A DNA stretch of 64,000 bases, from the NCBI GenBank assembly GCA_003674045.1, contig PENC01000001.1, positions 62,001-126,000 on the forward strand, given 5' to 3'. How positions within the stretch are numbered: position 1 is the stretch's first letter; each line of letters begins with the position of its first letter. A program made the position numbers and the translations under genes. This document shows positions 17,890-29,849 of this stretch, one piece after another. The notes beneath the pieces are model-generated. The model made no database searches, was not told the DNA's origin, and worked only from the letters and a program-made list of their open reading frames with translations. Source of the stretch: Streptomyces griseocarneus. Lineage in GTDB: Bacteria; Actinomycetota; Actinomycetes; Streptomycetales; Streptomycetaceae.

Positions 17890-18189
17890 GAAGGCCTGGG
17901 GCCTGCGGAGGCTGAGGGGTCTGAGGGGGAGTTGCTGCGGGCTGAGCCGAGGGACTCGCCCTCCCGAGGTCACGCGACGCGGGCGGTCTGGCTGCGTGAC
18001 ACGACCGGGCCGACTATCTGCATTACGGAATAATTCGGTCATATCGGGTTACGGTGCTGCGGTACGTCCCCACGGTCCGTGTGCAGCGGGGCCTTCTCCC
18101 GGGGCGGGTCGTTCCTCCGGAGCGGCCTGTTGCGCGGAGGAGGCCGTGTGCCGTGCTGCCGAGGTGTCTCATGCCCTGTGGGAGAAGCC
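17890..18189. other. Intergenic region between the NUDIX regulator and the ABC fusion gene
   Basis: No gene seen. The stretch 18021-18055 is clearly A+T-richer than its surroundings and contains CATTACGGAATAATTCGG, GAATAATTC being an odd-centred palindrome; this is the likely promoter of the ABC fusion gene. A frame opening at 18079 would extend the ABC protein by 37 residues, but the extension looks random. Confidence 0.5.
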
Positions 18190-20250
18190 ATGATCCAGGC
18201 CATCGGACTGACGAGCGTCCCCCGTCGTGACCGTCCCCCCGCAGTCGACGACCTCACCTTCGAGGCCGGGCCCGGGCGGGTGACCGTCCTGCTCGGGGCC
18301 GAGGGTGCGGGCAAGACCAGCGCCCTGCGGCTCATGCTTCGGCTCGATCCGGGGCGCGGTGTCGCCCTGTTCCGTGGCCGTCCGCTCGACCGGGTCGCCC
18401 ACCCGACGCGGGAGATCGGGGTGCTCCTCGGCGATGTGCCCGGCCACCCCGCCCGCACTGCCAGGAACCACCTGCGCATGCTCAGCGCCGCGGCGGGCGT
18501 GCCCGAGGAGCGTGTCGACGAGGTGCTGGAGGTCGTGGGCCTCACCGGGCTCGCCGGCCAGCGGATCGGTGACTTCTCCCGCGGCATGGACCGCCGCCTC
18601 GGGCTCGCCGCGGCGCTGCTCGGTGACCCCCACACCCTGATCCTCGACGAGCCCGCGCGGGAATTGTCGCCACGCGAAACCTCCTGGCTGCACGGCCTCC
18701 TGCGCGGTTTCGCGGCGCAAGGCGGTGCCGTCCTCGTCACCTCGCGCGACGCCCGCGAAGCCGCCCGGATCGGCCATCAGGTCGTCACCGTCGACCAGGG
18801 CAGGCTCGTCGCCGACCAGGAGGTCGCCGCGTTCGCCCGCACCCGGCTGCGGCCCCGGGTCGCCGTCCGTTCGCCTTCCGCGCCGCGCCTCGCCCACCTC
18901 CTCACGGCCGAGGCCGACGCCGTCGACTCTCCTTCCGGCAGGCCGCCCGTGGAGGTCGTGGACGAGGGCTGCGGCAGGCTGTCGGTCTACGGCAGCACCT
19001 GTGCCGCCGTCGGTGAGGTCGCGCACCGGCACGGCATCCCCGTCCACCGCCTGACCGAGGAGACCGGCCCCACGGGATCGGTCACGCCCTTGGCCCGAGC
19101 CGACGGCCGGAGGCCCGGCCCCAAGGGCGAGGCCATCGCGGCTGCTGCGGGCGATGACGGAGTCGCCGCTGCCGAGTCCTGCGCCACGCCGGACACCGGG
19201 GAAGCCGTCGCGCGGAGCGCCCCTGCTGTCGGGGACGTCGCCGCCCGGAGTGCCCCCGTTGACGGAGGTGCCATGGCGGCGGCATCGGCGCCTCCCCGCG
19301 CGGGCGGAGCTTCCGTCGCGTCGTCCGAGGAGCGATGGCCCGAGCGGTCGCCCGAGGGGCCGCCGCCCGGGGCGCGGCCATGTGAACCGCCCGGCAGCGG
19401 TGGCAGCGGCAGGGGCGCGGCCGAGGGCTCCGGCCCATCAGTGCATCCCGTTCCCGTGCCCAGCTCCCTGCCGCCCCTTCCCGCCCCCGACCCCGTCTGG
19501 CCGCTGCGGTACGAACTGTGGCGTACCGCCGGGGTCCGGACCGGCTGGATCGTCACGGCCGTCGCGCTCGCCGTGTCCCTGTTCTCCGCGGTGCTGCTCG
19601 CCCGGACCGCCGCGCCGGATCCCCGTACGTTCACCGGCTGGCCGGACCTGCTGCCGCTGCCGCCCGCGGCTTTCGGCGCGGGGATCGTCGGGGCGCTCTC
19701 CTTCGGACAGGAATTCCGCTACCCCGCGCTCGCGCCCGACCAGGGCACCGTGCCACGCCGCCTGGGGCTGCTCGGAGCCAAACTCGTCGTCACCGGAGCC
19801 ACCGCCGTGCTGCTGGCGCTCCTCTCGGTGGGACTCGACGCGGCGGTCGTGTGGCTGCTCTACGGCGACGACGCGGCCGCCACGCCCGGCGGGTGGGCCC
19901 TCGGGCTCGCGGGCTGCGCGTGTCTCGCGCTCGGCTGCGCCTGGTCCGGCCTGCTCGCCGCGGGTCTGTTCCGATCCACCTCGCTGGGACTCGTCGCGGT
20001 GCTGGCGGTACCGACCCTGGTGATGCCCTTGGTGGGCAGCATGCTGGCGGAGCCCGCCGCCCGTTCGCTGATCGGCCTTCCCGAGCGGCTGCGCGCCGCC
20101 GCCGTGGTCCAGTGGCCCTCCGGGATGGACGACGGGGTCTCGGCGGCCCTGCAGTTGGTGTCCCAGCCCGTCGGCTGGGCGCTCGCCCTGTCGCTCACGG
20201 GGCTGTTCGGCGCGTACGTCCTCACGGTGTTCCGCGGCGGTCCCCGGTGA
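18190..20250 (+). CDS. ABC transporter with ATPase and permease fused in one chain
   Basis: A 686-residue half-transporter. The ATPase occupies residues 1 to about 230: Walker A LLGAEGAGKTSALRL, signature region DFSRGMDRRLGLAAAL, and Walker B TLILDEPARELSP. The signature SRGMDRR departs from LSGGQ as in many ABC-2 exporters. Residues about 290 to 430 are a long Ala/Gly/Pro/Glu-rich linker. The last 250 residues hold about six hydrophobic segments, starting at GWIVTAVALAVSLFSAVLLA. ATPase and permease are usually separate in this class. ATG at 18190. It lies directly upstream of whiH. The substrate is unknown. Confidence 0.85.
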   Translation: MIQAIGLTSVPRRDRPPAVDDLTFEAGPGRVTVLLGAEGAGKTSALRLMLRLDPGRGVALFRGRPLDRVAHPTREIGVLLGDVPGHPARTARNHLRMLSAAAGVPEERVDEVLEVVGLTGLAGQRIGDFSRGMDRRLGLAAALLGDPHTLILDEPARELSPRETSWLHGLLRGFAAQGGAVLVTSRDAREAARIGHQVVTVDQGRLVADQEVAAFARTRLRPRVAVRSPSAPRLAHLLTAEADAVDSPSGRPPVEVVDEGCGRLSVYGSTCAAVGEVAHRHGIPVHRLTEETGPTGSVTPLARADGRRPGPKGEAIAAAAGDDGVAAAESCATPDTGEAVARSAPAVGDVAARSAPVDGGAMAAASAPPRAGGASVASSEERWPERSPEGPPPGARPCEPPGSGGSGRGAAEGSGPSVHPVPVPSSLPPLPAPDPVWPLRYELWRTAGVRTGWIVTAVALAVSLFSAVLLARTAAPDPRTFTGWPDLLPLPPAAFGAGIVGALSFGQEFRYPALAPDQGTVPRRLGLLGAKLVVTGATAVLLALLSVGLDAAVVWLLYGDDAAATPGGWALGLAGCACLALGCAWSGLLAAGLFRSTSLGLVAVLAVPTLVMPLVGSMLAEPAARSLIGLPERLRAAAVVQWPSGMDDGVSAALQLVSQPVGWALALSLTGLFGAYVLTVFRGGPR

Positions 20251-20378
20251 GGGCGCGTGCCGGAGCGCTCACGCCGCCGCGCTCGCACCCCGGAACCCGC
20301 CAAAGAGCAAGGCGCCGCGTGGGTCACGCTCCGCATTCAAGCCACCCCGGAGAGTGCCCAGTTCTGTCCATTTGGGCG

Positions 20379-20403
20379 TCAATTGTGAGGTAATGGGCGA
20401 TCA
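20379..20403 (+). promoter_or_regulatory. Candidate sigma-WhiG-type promoter of whiH
   Basis: GGCGATCA at 20396-20403 matches six of eight positions of the motility-type -10 GCCGATAA, and TCAA at 20379-20382 could be the -35, with a spacer of 13, shorter than ideal. In S. coelicolor whiH is a known direct target of sigma-WhiG; this site is assigned on that basis. Confidence 0.45.
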
Positions 20404-20466
20404 CCCTTTCGTGTGCTTTTCACCAAAGACCTCAAGGGAGTTGGAGGTGTCGCCGACAAAGGAGGC

Positions 20467-21351
20467 GTGAGTACCCTTGCGCACACCATGATGACCGCGG
20501 CTCGCCCCGCCGACGCCGGCCTGACAGGCCCGGGCGAGCTTGACCGTTACCCCTACGCGGAGGCCCCGGGGGCCGACCGCGGGGCCCCGCCCGCCTGGGA
20601 CGGCGAGGCGGAGCTGAGCCGGGTGGGCCGCCGGGCGGCCGGCAGCCGCGGCCGGGGGCTGCACGGCCAGCTCGTGCAGCAGCTCGGCCAGATGATCGTC
20701 TCCGGTGACCTGGGAGCCGACCGCCCGCTCGTCCCCGAGGAGATCGGGCAGCGGTTCGAGGTCTCCCGCACCGTCGTCCGCGAGTCCCTGCGGGTCCTCG
20801 AGGCCAAGGGCCTGGTCAGCGCCCGCCCCAACGTCGGCACCCGGGTCCGCCCCGTCAGCGACTGGAACCTGCTCGACCCCGACATCATCGAGTGGCGCGC
20901 CTTCGGCCCGCAGCGCGAGGACCAGCGCCGCGAGCTCTTCGAGCTCCGCTGGACCATCGAGCCGCTCGCCGCTCGCCTGGCCGCGGGCCACGGGCGCGAG
21001 GAGGTCCAGCAGCGTCTCGTCGACATGGCCGAGATCATGGGGCACGCGCTGGCACAGGGTGACTCGCTCACCTTCATCCGCGCCGACGCCGAGTTCCACG
21101 CGCTGCTGCTCCAGGTCGCGGGCAACCGCATGCTCGAGCACCTCGCGGGCATCGTCTCCTCCGCCCTGCATGTCTCGGGAGTGCCATCGGGCGGCTGCGA
21201 CCGCCCCACGGAAGCGGGAGTGGGTCATCACCTCCGGATCGTCGACGCCGTGGGTGCCGGTGACGGCGCCGGGGCGGAAGCCGCGATGCGCCAACTGCTC
21301 GTCACCCACCCCGACGTCGAGCGAGTGGTGCCCGCCCCCCGCGAGCACTGA
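20467..21351 (+). CDS. whiH: Sporulation regulator WhiH (FadR/GntR family)
   Basis: A 294-residue GntR-family regulator of the FadR subgroup. After a 60-residue Pro/Ala/Gly-rich N-terminal extension, the winged helix begins at GLHGQLVQQLGQMIVSGDLG, with FEVSRTVVRESLRVLEAKGLVSARPNVGTRV as helix and wing. The FCD effector domain follows (ELRWTIEPLAARLAAGHG, then DAEFHALLLQVAGNRML and HLRIVDAVGAGDG). Its position immediately upstream of hrdB and its length identify it as WhiH, required for sporulation septation in aerial hyphae. The GTG at 20467 has AAAGGAGG only one base away, too close for normal pairing; ATGs at 20488 and 20491 are alternatives. Confidence 0.9.
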   Translation: MSTLAHTMMTAARPADAGLTGPGELDRYPYAEAPGADRGAPPAWDGEAELSRVGRRAAGSRGRGLHGQLVQQLGQMIVSGDLGADRPLVPEEIGQRFEVSRTVVRESLRVLEAKGLVSARPNVGTRVRPVSDWNLLDPDIIEWRAFGPQREDQRRELFELRWTIEPLAARLAAGHGREEVQQRLVDMAEIMGHALAQGDSLTFIRADAEFHALLLQVAGNRMLEHLAGIVSSALHVSGVPSGGCDRPTEAGVGHHLRIVDAVGAGDGAGAEAAMRQLLVTHPDVERVVPAPREH

Positions 21352-21885
21352 TCCCGCGGAGGGCGCGGCGGCGTCGTGGGCCGCGCGGACGGGCCGTACG
21401 CGCGGGACCGGACGGACGGCTCCCCGCGTACGGGCGGACGTGGGCCGTCGGCGTCCCGGTGCTCCGGCTGTCCGCGACGGCTCCGCGCGTACGGCCCGAC
21501 CGTGCGACGTGCGCGCGGAGCCGTCACCCAGCGCCCGGGCGGGGCCCGGCGCGTGATGCGTGAACCGCCCGTGCTGTGGACGGATCCGGACATGGCCCCG
21601 GGGTTCGGCCGGGGCCCGGCGAGGCGTTCTGTCCACTTAAGTGAAATTTCGAGTCTTATGGGGTGTGACTCGGGCCACGGGGATTGGGCGTAACGCTCTT
21701 TGAGGCCGTGCGATGACTAAAGAGGTGGTAGCCGCGGAGGGAATACCGGCCTCGTTCGAGGTGCTGTGTCCGTCTGCATTCATCACCCGCGCCGCCGGTT
21801 CATCCTTGCCGGCGGTCGTCGGAGCCGGTTCCTCGATCGGAGGGCCGGAGCCGGAAGCCGTTTCCATCGTTCCGAGAGGTTGTTC
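21352..21885 (+). other. Long intergenic region carrying the hrdB promoter
   Basis: This 534-base stretch has no convincing gene. Its first part holds a large G+C-rich inverted repeat (21390-21405 with 21483-21498), probably the whiH terminator. The second part, from about 21630, is A+T-richer, contains the palindrome CACTTAAGTG at 21634-21643, and must include the promoter and leader of hrdB. The mRNA leader may exceed 150 bases. Frames in it are shadows. Confidence 0.6.
21390..21498. terminator. Long-range inverted repeat downstream of whiH
   Basis: Two perfectly complementary 16-base arms, 21390-21405 and 21483-21498 (GGGCCGTACGCGCGG and its complement plus one pair), span a 77-base loop that itself contains further GTACGG/CCGTAC elements. 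It may be a terminator or a structured leader element of hrdB. Confidence 0.55.
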
Positions 21886-23421
<1,536 letters not shown>

Positions 23422-23449
23422 CGGACGGGGCGTCACCCCGGCAGCAGGC

Positions 23450-23496
23450 CCCGAAGGCCCGGTGCTCTTCCTTCCGGAAGGTGCCGGGCCTTCGGG
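23450..23496 (+). terminator. hrdB terminator
   Basis: Perfect 13-base arms (23450-23462 and 23484-23496) enclose a 21-base loop that contains its own palindrome CCTTCCGGAAGG, so the whole element folds as one long hairpin 28 bases after the hrdB stop. Confidence 0.88.
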
Positions 23497-23604
23497 CTGT
23501 CCGGGGCCGGTCCGCCGGTGCGGCCGGGCGGACTTCCGGATGCGGTGATCGCCTCGCGGGTTGACCCTGGGTGTGCAAGGAACTCCGCACCGTCAGGAGG
23601 TCGT

Positions 23605-24918
23605 ATGCGTTCGCTGTGCTTTCCGCTGGCAGGCGCCTTCGCGCTGCTGCTGGCGGCGTCCGCTCCGGCGGCAGCGGACCGTGCGGTCATCGGCGGTCAG
23701 TCGGTGAGGGCGTCGGACGCGCCCTGGGCGGTGGCCCTGGCGAGCCGCCAGCGCTTCGGGGCCGCCCGGTCGGGGCAGTTCTGCGGCGGCGTCGTGGTGG
23801 GGCCCAGGACGGTCGTCACGGCAGCGCACTGCCTGAGCCACGAGGTGCTCGGCATGGATGTGAGCGAGGCGAGGGACCTCCGGGTCATCGTCGGGCGGGA
23901 CGACCTGCGCAGTCCGAGCGGAGCCGAGCTGGAGCTGCGCGACACCTGGGTCAACCCGGATTACGACGCGGTGACCAATGCGGGCGATGTCGCCGTGCTC
24001 ACCCTGAAGGAGCCGGTGCCCGGGGGGCGCGTCATTCCGATGGCGCAGCCCGGCGACACGGTCTACAAGACGGGCACAGCGGCCATGGTCTACGGCTGGG
24101 GCGACGTGTACGGGGACGGCACCTATTCCGAGACGCTGCGTACCGCCAAGCTGCTCGTTCTGGACGACTCCATGTGCGAGCGGGCCTACCCGGGCAGCGC
24201 CGAGGGCGTGTACCGCCGGGGCTCGATGCTGTGCGGAGGCCTGCCGGAGGGCGGCAAGGACGCGTGCCAGGGCGACAGCGGCGGGCCGCTGGTCGCGCGG
24301 GGGCGGCTGATCGGCCTGGTGTCGTGGGGGAGCGGTTGTGCCCAGAAGGGCCACCCCGGGGTCTATACGAGGATCTCCTCGGTCGCGTCGCTGCTGGCCG
24401 CACGACTCAACGACGGCGCGAAGCATGTCGAAGGCGCCGCGAGGCAGGCGAACGGGGTGAAGGGAGTCGAAGGGGCGGGACAGGCCGAGAGCTCCCCGGG
24501 GCAGGCCGAGCGTCCGGGACATGTTCAGGGCCCGGGGCAGGCGCCAGCGCAGGCTCAGCAGCCCGGGCAGGGGAAGGGAGCAGGGCAGGCCGAGCGTCCG
24601 GAAAAGGCTCAGGAGCCGGGGGCAGGGGCTGGGCGCCCAGGGAAGGCGCACGCCCCGGAGGCGGCCGCCCAGGAGTCACGACAGCCCGTCCCGTCGACCA
24701 CGCAGACCTCCGGGGCCGCACCGCTACGGGCCGGGTCGCCCGGCACGGATGAGGCGGATGAGGCGGTACAAAACGCGCCGCCCCGGGCGACTCACCGGGC
24801 GCTCTCCTCTCGTGGCCACCATGGTGCCGGGGCGCGACGGAAAGACCGTGATGAGGCGACTGGGGGGCCGCTGGGGAGCCCCGACGGCCGACCGCCGACA
24901 CCCTGGGGAAGTGGATGA
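23605..24918 (+). CDS. Secreted trypsin-like serine protease with a long low-complexity tail
   Basis: A 437-residue exported S1 peptidase. A signal peptide (MRSLCFPLAGAFALLLAASAPAAA) precedes a short propeptide and the mature start VIGGQSV. The catalytic triad is His in TAAHC, Asp in AGDVAVL and Ser in GDSGGP, and paired cysteines suggest disulfides. The Asp six residues before the catalytic Ser (KDACQGDS) predicts cleavage after Arg or Lys. After about residue 270 comes a 165-residue Gln/Gly/Ala/Pro/Glu-rich tail with repeats such as GQAERPG. The ATG at 23605 has AGGAGG upstream. The tail is unusual for the family and lacks a sortase signal or binding domain I know. Confidence 0.9.
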   Translation: MRSLCFPLAGAFALLLAASAPAAADRAVIGGQSVRASDAPWAVALASRQRFGAARSGQFCGGVVVGPRTVVTAAHCLSHEVLGMDVSEARDLRVIVGRDDLRSPSGAELELRDTWVNPDYDAVTNAGDVAVLTLKEPVPGGRVIPMAQPGDTVYKTGTAAMVYGWGDVYGDGTYSETLRTAKLLVLDDSMCERAYPGSAEGVYRRGSMLCGGLPEGGKDACQGDSGGPLVARGRLIGLVSWGSGCAQKGHPGVYTRISSVASLLAARLNDGAKHVEGAARQANGVKGVEGAGQAESSPGQAERPGHVQGPGQAPAQAQQPGQGKGAGQAERPEKAQEPGAGAGRPGKAHAPEAAAQESRQPVPSTTQTSGAAPLRAGSPGTDEADEAVQNAPPRATHRALSSRGHHGAGARRKDRDEATGGPLGSPDGRPPTPWGSG

Positions 24919-25114
24919 CCGTGCGGGATCGCTCAAGGCGGGCACGGGAGCGGTCGACGGAGCCGTGGGAGCCGTCGGCGGGAGGCCGTGGGCGGCCGAT
25001 GGGAACGAGAGCGGGCGACCTCCCCCGAGGGGGTGGCCGCCCGCGGCTGCCCGGCCCTGGATGGCCGGACCTCGCTCGTCGTCGGATGCGATGTGTCAGC
25101 GTTCCGCCGCGGAC
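24919..25114. other. Intergenic region downstream of the protease gene
   Basis: No gene seen. CTCCCCC at about 25019-25025 and GAGGGGG at 25027-25033 can form part of a hairpin between the converging protease and DUF7455 genes. Confidence 0.4.
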
Positions 25115-25345
25115 TCACCGGTCCTCGTCGGACGCGGACGCCGGAGTGGCGGTGAGCCGCCCCGTCTCGTCCTGTATTTCCGCGGCGATCTTCTTGAGTT
25201 CTGGCTCGAACTTACGCCCGTGGTGGGCGCAGAAGAGCAGTTCGCCGCCGCTCAGGAGAACGACGCGCAGGTAAGCCTGAGCGCCGCACCGGTCGCAGCG
25301 GTCAGCGGCCGTCAGCGGGCTCGCGGGGGTCAGAACAGTAGTCAC
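25115..25345 (-). CDS. Small DUF7455-type protein with a zinc-ribbon-like Cys/His motif
   Basis: A 76-residue actinobacterial protein. Its core is ADRCDRCGAQAYLRVVLLSG, then ELLFCAHHGRKFEPELKK, giving a CxxC pair and a CxHH pair spaced like a zinc ribbon. The C-terminal tail is acidic and Ser/Ala-rich. No function is established that I know of. The ATG at 25345 is preceded by a purine-rich stretch. The 13-base palindrome AGCTCGACGAGCT lies at 25360-25372, just upstream, and could be an operator. It is conserved in this position near parE in other Streptomyces as far as I recall. Confidence 0.85.
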   Translation of the reverse strand: MTTVLTPASPLTAADRCDRCGAQAYLRVVLLSGGELLFCAHHGRKFEPELKKIAAEIQDETGRLTATPASASDEDR

Positions 25346-25775
25346 GTCGCCTCTTCTCTAGCTCGACGAGCTGTCGTACCAGGGTCAACATCCAACCAGG
25401 CCGAAAACGTTCCCGCTCGCGCCTTTTCCTCGAAAGTTCCTTCCGAGTCGGTCGGATCTTGACGTTTGGCGGCGAATGAGCCGTATTGCGTGGGCTTACG
25501 GTTTCACGTCGCTGGGGGGCATCGGTCCGCCCGGCCGGCTGCCGGGTTGTTCTTGAGGACGTGCCCGGAGCCTAAATGGTTCATGCCTCCAGGGGAACGT
25601 GATGTGCGCGTCACTCCAACGAGTCATCGAACATTTGATCGACATTGGACTAGCATGGGCATTCCCACGGGTGGCTGCACAAAGGCTCTACCTGGCCTCG
25701 GTACCCTCTGAACGGCAACCGAGCCACACCGCGCCCGACCGGGGCCGAAAAGAAATTCAGCGAGGAGCGAACCGC
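25346..25775. other. Divergent regulatory region between the DUF7455 gene and parE
   Basis: This 430-base stretch is A+T-richer than the rest of the window and has no convincing gene; short frames in it lack coding bias. It includes the palindrome AGCTCGACGAGCT (25360-25372), a TTGACG at 25459-25464, and TAGCAT at 25651-25656 that may be a parE -10. The parE mRNA leader would then be about 110 bases. Confidence 0.5.
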
Positions 25776-27896
<2,121 letters not shown>

Positions 27897-27962
27897 CGGA
27901 GCGCACGCGTCCGCGTGCCGTATCGATCCGGCGCCCGTCCGTCCGACGGTTCCGCGCCGGGT

Positions 27963-27980
27963 CTCCACCCCCGGGTGGAG
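27963..27980 (+). terminator. Short hairpin downstream of parE
   Basis: CTCCACCC (27963-27970) and GGGTGGAG (27973-27980) pair around two bases. Two more CTCCACCC copies follow at about 27987 and 28019, so the stretch also reads as an imperfect direct repeat. Confidence 0.6.
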
Positions 27981-28168
27981 TTCACTCTCCACCCGGGATC
28001 CACCTCCGGCTCACCGGCTCCACCCGGAGCCCCACCCGTGGGCCGATCCCCTCCGGGCTCCGTGTCCGTAGCGTCGGATGCGTCGTACCCCACACGTCCG
28101 GGCGGCGCACGAACGGCACGGTCAGACCCTGTGCCGTGCCCCGGGCCCAGGTCCACGGAGGCTTTCCC

Positions 28169-28657
28169 ATGTCCGGCTTCATCGACGCCGTAGTGATCGT
28201 CGCGGTCTGCGCGATCGTGCTCGTCCGGCAGACGAGGCCACGCAGGGCGGAGGCCGACGCCAAACGCTGGTGGCTGCTGCCCGCGGTGCCGGCCGTCCTG
28301 GCCGTCCGCGGACCGGGGCTGATCGACTCCGGGCACCAGGCCGCCTCCGTCGGCCTGCTGGCGGGTGGGGTGCTGGCCGGGCTGGCCACGGGCACCGCGT
28401 GGGCCTGGACGACCCGAATATGGCGCGACGCCTCCGGGGTGCTCTGGGCGCAGGGCAGCAGGGCGACCGGGGCGGTGTGGATCGGCGGTATGGTCCTGCG
28501 GATCGCGCTGTACGGTGCAGGCGCCCTGATCGGGGTTCACCAGGGCAGTTCCGCGGCACTGCTGACCGTCGCCGCAGTGCTGCTGGCCCGGTCGGGCGTC
28601 CTTCTCCACCGGGCCCGTGACGCACGCCCGGCGTACGGTGTCCCTGCCGGTGGCTGA
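28169..28657 (+). CDS. Small membrane protein of the DUF1453/CcdC-like type
   Basis: A 162-residue integral membrane protein with four likely helices: GFIDAVVIVAVCAIVLV at the N terminus, WWLLPAVPAVLAV, ASVGLLAGGVLAGLATGTAWAW, and two hydrophobic stretches near the C terminus (GAVWIGGMVLRIALYGAGAL and ALLTVAAVLLARSGVLL). Arg residues between helices fit the positive-inside rule. Its function is unknown; CcdC itself is linked to cytochrome c biogenesis in Bacillus, which need not apply here. The ATG at 28169 is followed, after a 28-base gap, by a sensor kinase gene, so it may be a membrane partner of that kinase. Confidence 0.78.
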   Translation: MSGFIDAVVIVAVCAIVLVRQTRPRRAEADAKRWWLLPAVPAVLAVRGPGLIDSGHQAASVGLLAGGVLAGLATGTAWAWTTRIWRDASGVLWAQGSRATGAVWIGGMVLRIALYGAGALIGVHQGSSAALLTVAAVLLARSGVLLHRARDARPAYGVPAGG

Positions 28658-28685
28658 GCACGGTGTCGCGGCGGGAGGACCTTTC

Positions 28686-29849
28686 GTGCTGATGGAGAAC
28701 TGGACCACGTGGCCCGCACGGGAGGCGCTCTCGCGAGTGGGAGTGCCTTTGCGCAGGCAGGTCATGGGCTGGGTGGTGCGGCTCGCGTTGCTCGGGCTGG
28801 TCCTGTGGGGGGTGCTGCGCGACGGCGTCCTGCACGGCTGGGGCTTCGCCGCCCTGGCCGTCGGCTTCGCGGTCTGCATCGTGGGGTTCCGGGTCTACTA
28901 CGCCACGACGCTCGCCCAGCGGCTGTGGCCCTCCCTCGGAGTGCTGGTGGTGCTGTACGCGGTGGGGGCCGGTTCCGAGCTGGCGGGGGTGCGCACTCCG
29001 GCCTTCGTGCTCTGGGGCGGCTGCGCGATCATCGGGATGGAGCGGCTGCCGATGCTGGCCGGGCTGGTGGCCTCGGTGGTGGGGATGGGGTCGTACGCCC
29101 TGGTAGCCCCGGACGAGCCGTTGGTGACCGCCCTGACGGCGGTCGGGCTGCCGGTGATGGGCTACGCGCTGCGGCTGGACGAGGAGGCGCGGGGGGCCGG
29201 CTTCCGGCTGCTGGCCCAGGAGCGGGCGGCGCGCCGTGCCGAGGCGGAGTCGGCGGCGCTGGCGGAGCGGGCCCGCATAGCCCGGGAGATCCACGACGTG
29301 CTGGCGCACAGCCTGTCCGCGCAGATGGTGCATCTGGAGGCCGCGCGGCTGCTGATCGAGAGGGGGGAGGACCGGCAGCGGATCCTGGAGCGGGTGGTGG
29401 CGGCCCGGAGCATGGCCCGGGAGGGCCTGGCGGAGACCCGGCAGGCGCTCTCCGCCCTGCGGGGAGAGATGTCCCGGGTCGAGGAGTTCCTCCGGGAGTC
29501 GGCCGCTTCGGAGGGGGCACGTCTCGAAGTCGCGGGGGAGCGGCGAGACCTGCCTGCCGAGGCCGGGCTGGCGGTGCGCAGGGTGGCGCAGGAGGCCCTG
29601 ACCAACGTCAGGAAGCATGCGCCGGGCGCCCGGGTGGAGATGAGATTCACCTATCTGGAGAGGGAGGTGGAGCTGTGGATCCGTGACGGCGGGGGACGGG
29701 CGAAGTCCGGGGACCTCGGGGCGTCGGGAGCCGGGTACGGTCTGCTGGGGATGCGCGAGCGCGCCGAGTTGCTCGGCGGAACGCTGGAGGCCGGACCGGC
29801 CGGACCTGAGCAGGAGGGCTTTGTGGTGCATTTGCGGGTGCCTGCATGA
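28686..29849 (+). CDS. NarL-family sensor histidine kinase
   Basis: A 387-residue membrane kinase. Five to six N-terminal hydrophobic segments (from VMGWVVRLALLGLVLWGVL to LVTALTAVGLPVMGYAL) form the sensor, with little extracytoplasmic sequence. The HisKA_3 domain follows with the phospho-accepting His in ARIAREIHDVLAHSLSAQ. The ATPase has AQEALTNVRKHAPGA (N box), DGGG and GYGLLGMRERAELLGG (G box). The GTG at 28686 is chosen because GGGAGGA lies six bases upstream; an ATG at 28692 is a close alternative. Its stop overlaps the response regulator start (ATGA), so the two are translationally coupled. The signal is unknown, probably sensed in the membrane. Confidence 0.94.
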   Translation: MLMENWTTWPAREALSRVGVPLRRQVMGWVVRLALLGLVLWGVLRDGVLHGWGFAALAVGFAVCIVGFRVYYATTLAQRLWPSLGVLVVLYAVGAGSELAGVRTPAFVLWGGCAIIGMERLPMLAGLVASVVGMGSYALVAPDEPLVTALTAVGLPVMGYALRLDEEARGAGFRLLAQERAARRAEAESAALAERARIAREIHDVLAHSLSAQMVHLEAARLLIERGEDRQRILERVVAARSMAREGLAETRQALSALRGEMSRVEEFLRESAASEGARLEVAGERRDLPAEAGLAVRRVAQEALTNVRKHAPGARVEMRFTYLEREVELWIRDGGGRAKSGDLGASGAGYGLLGMRERAELLGGTLEAGPAGPEQEGFVVHLRVPA

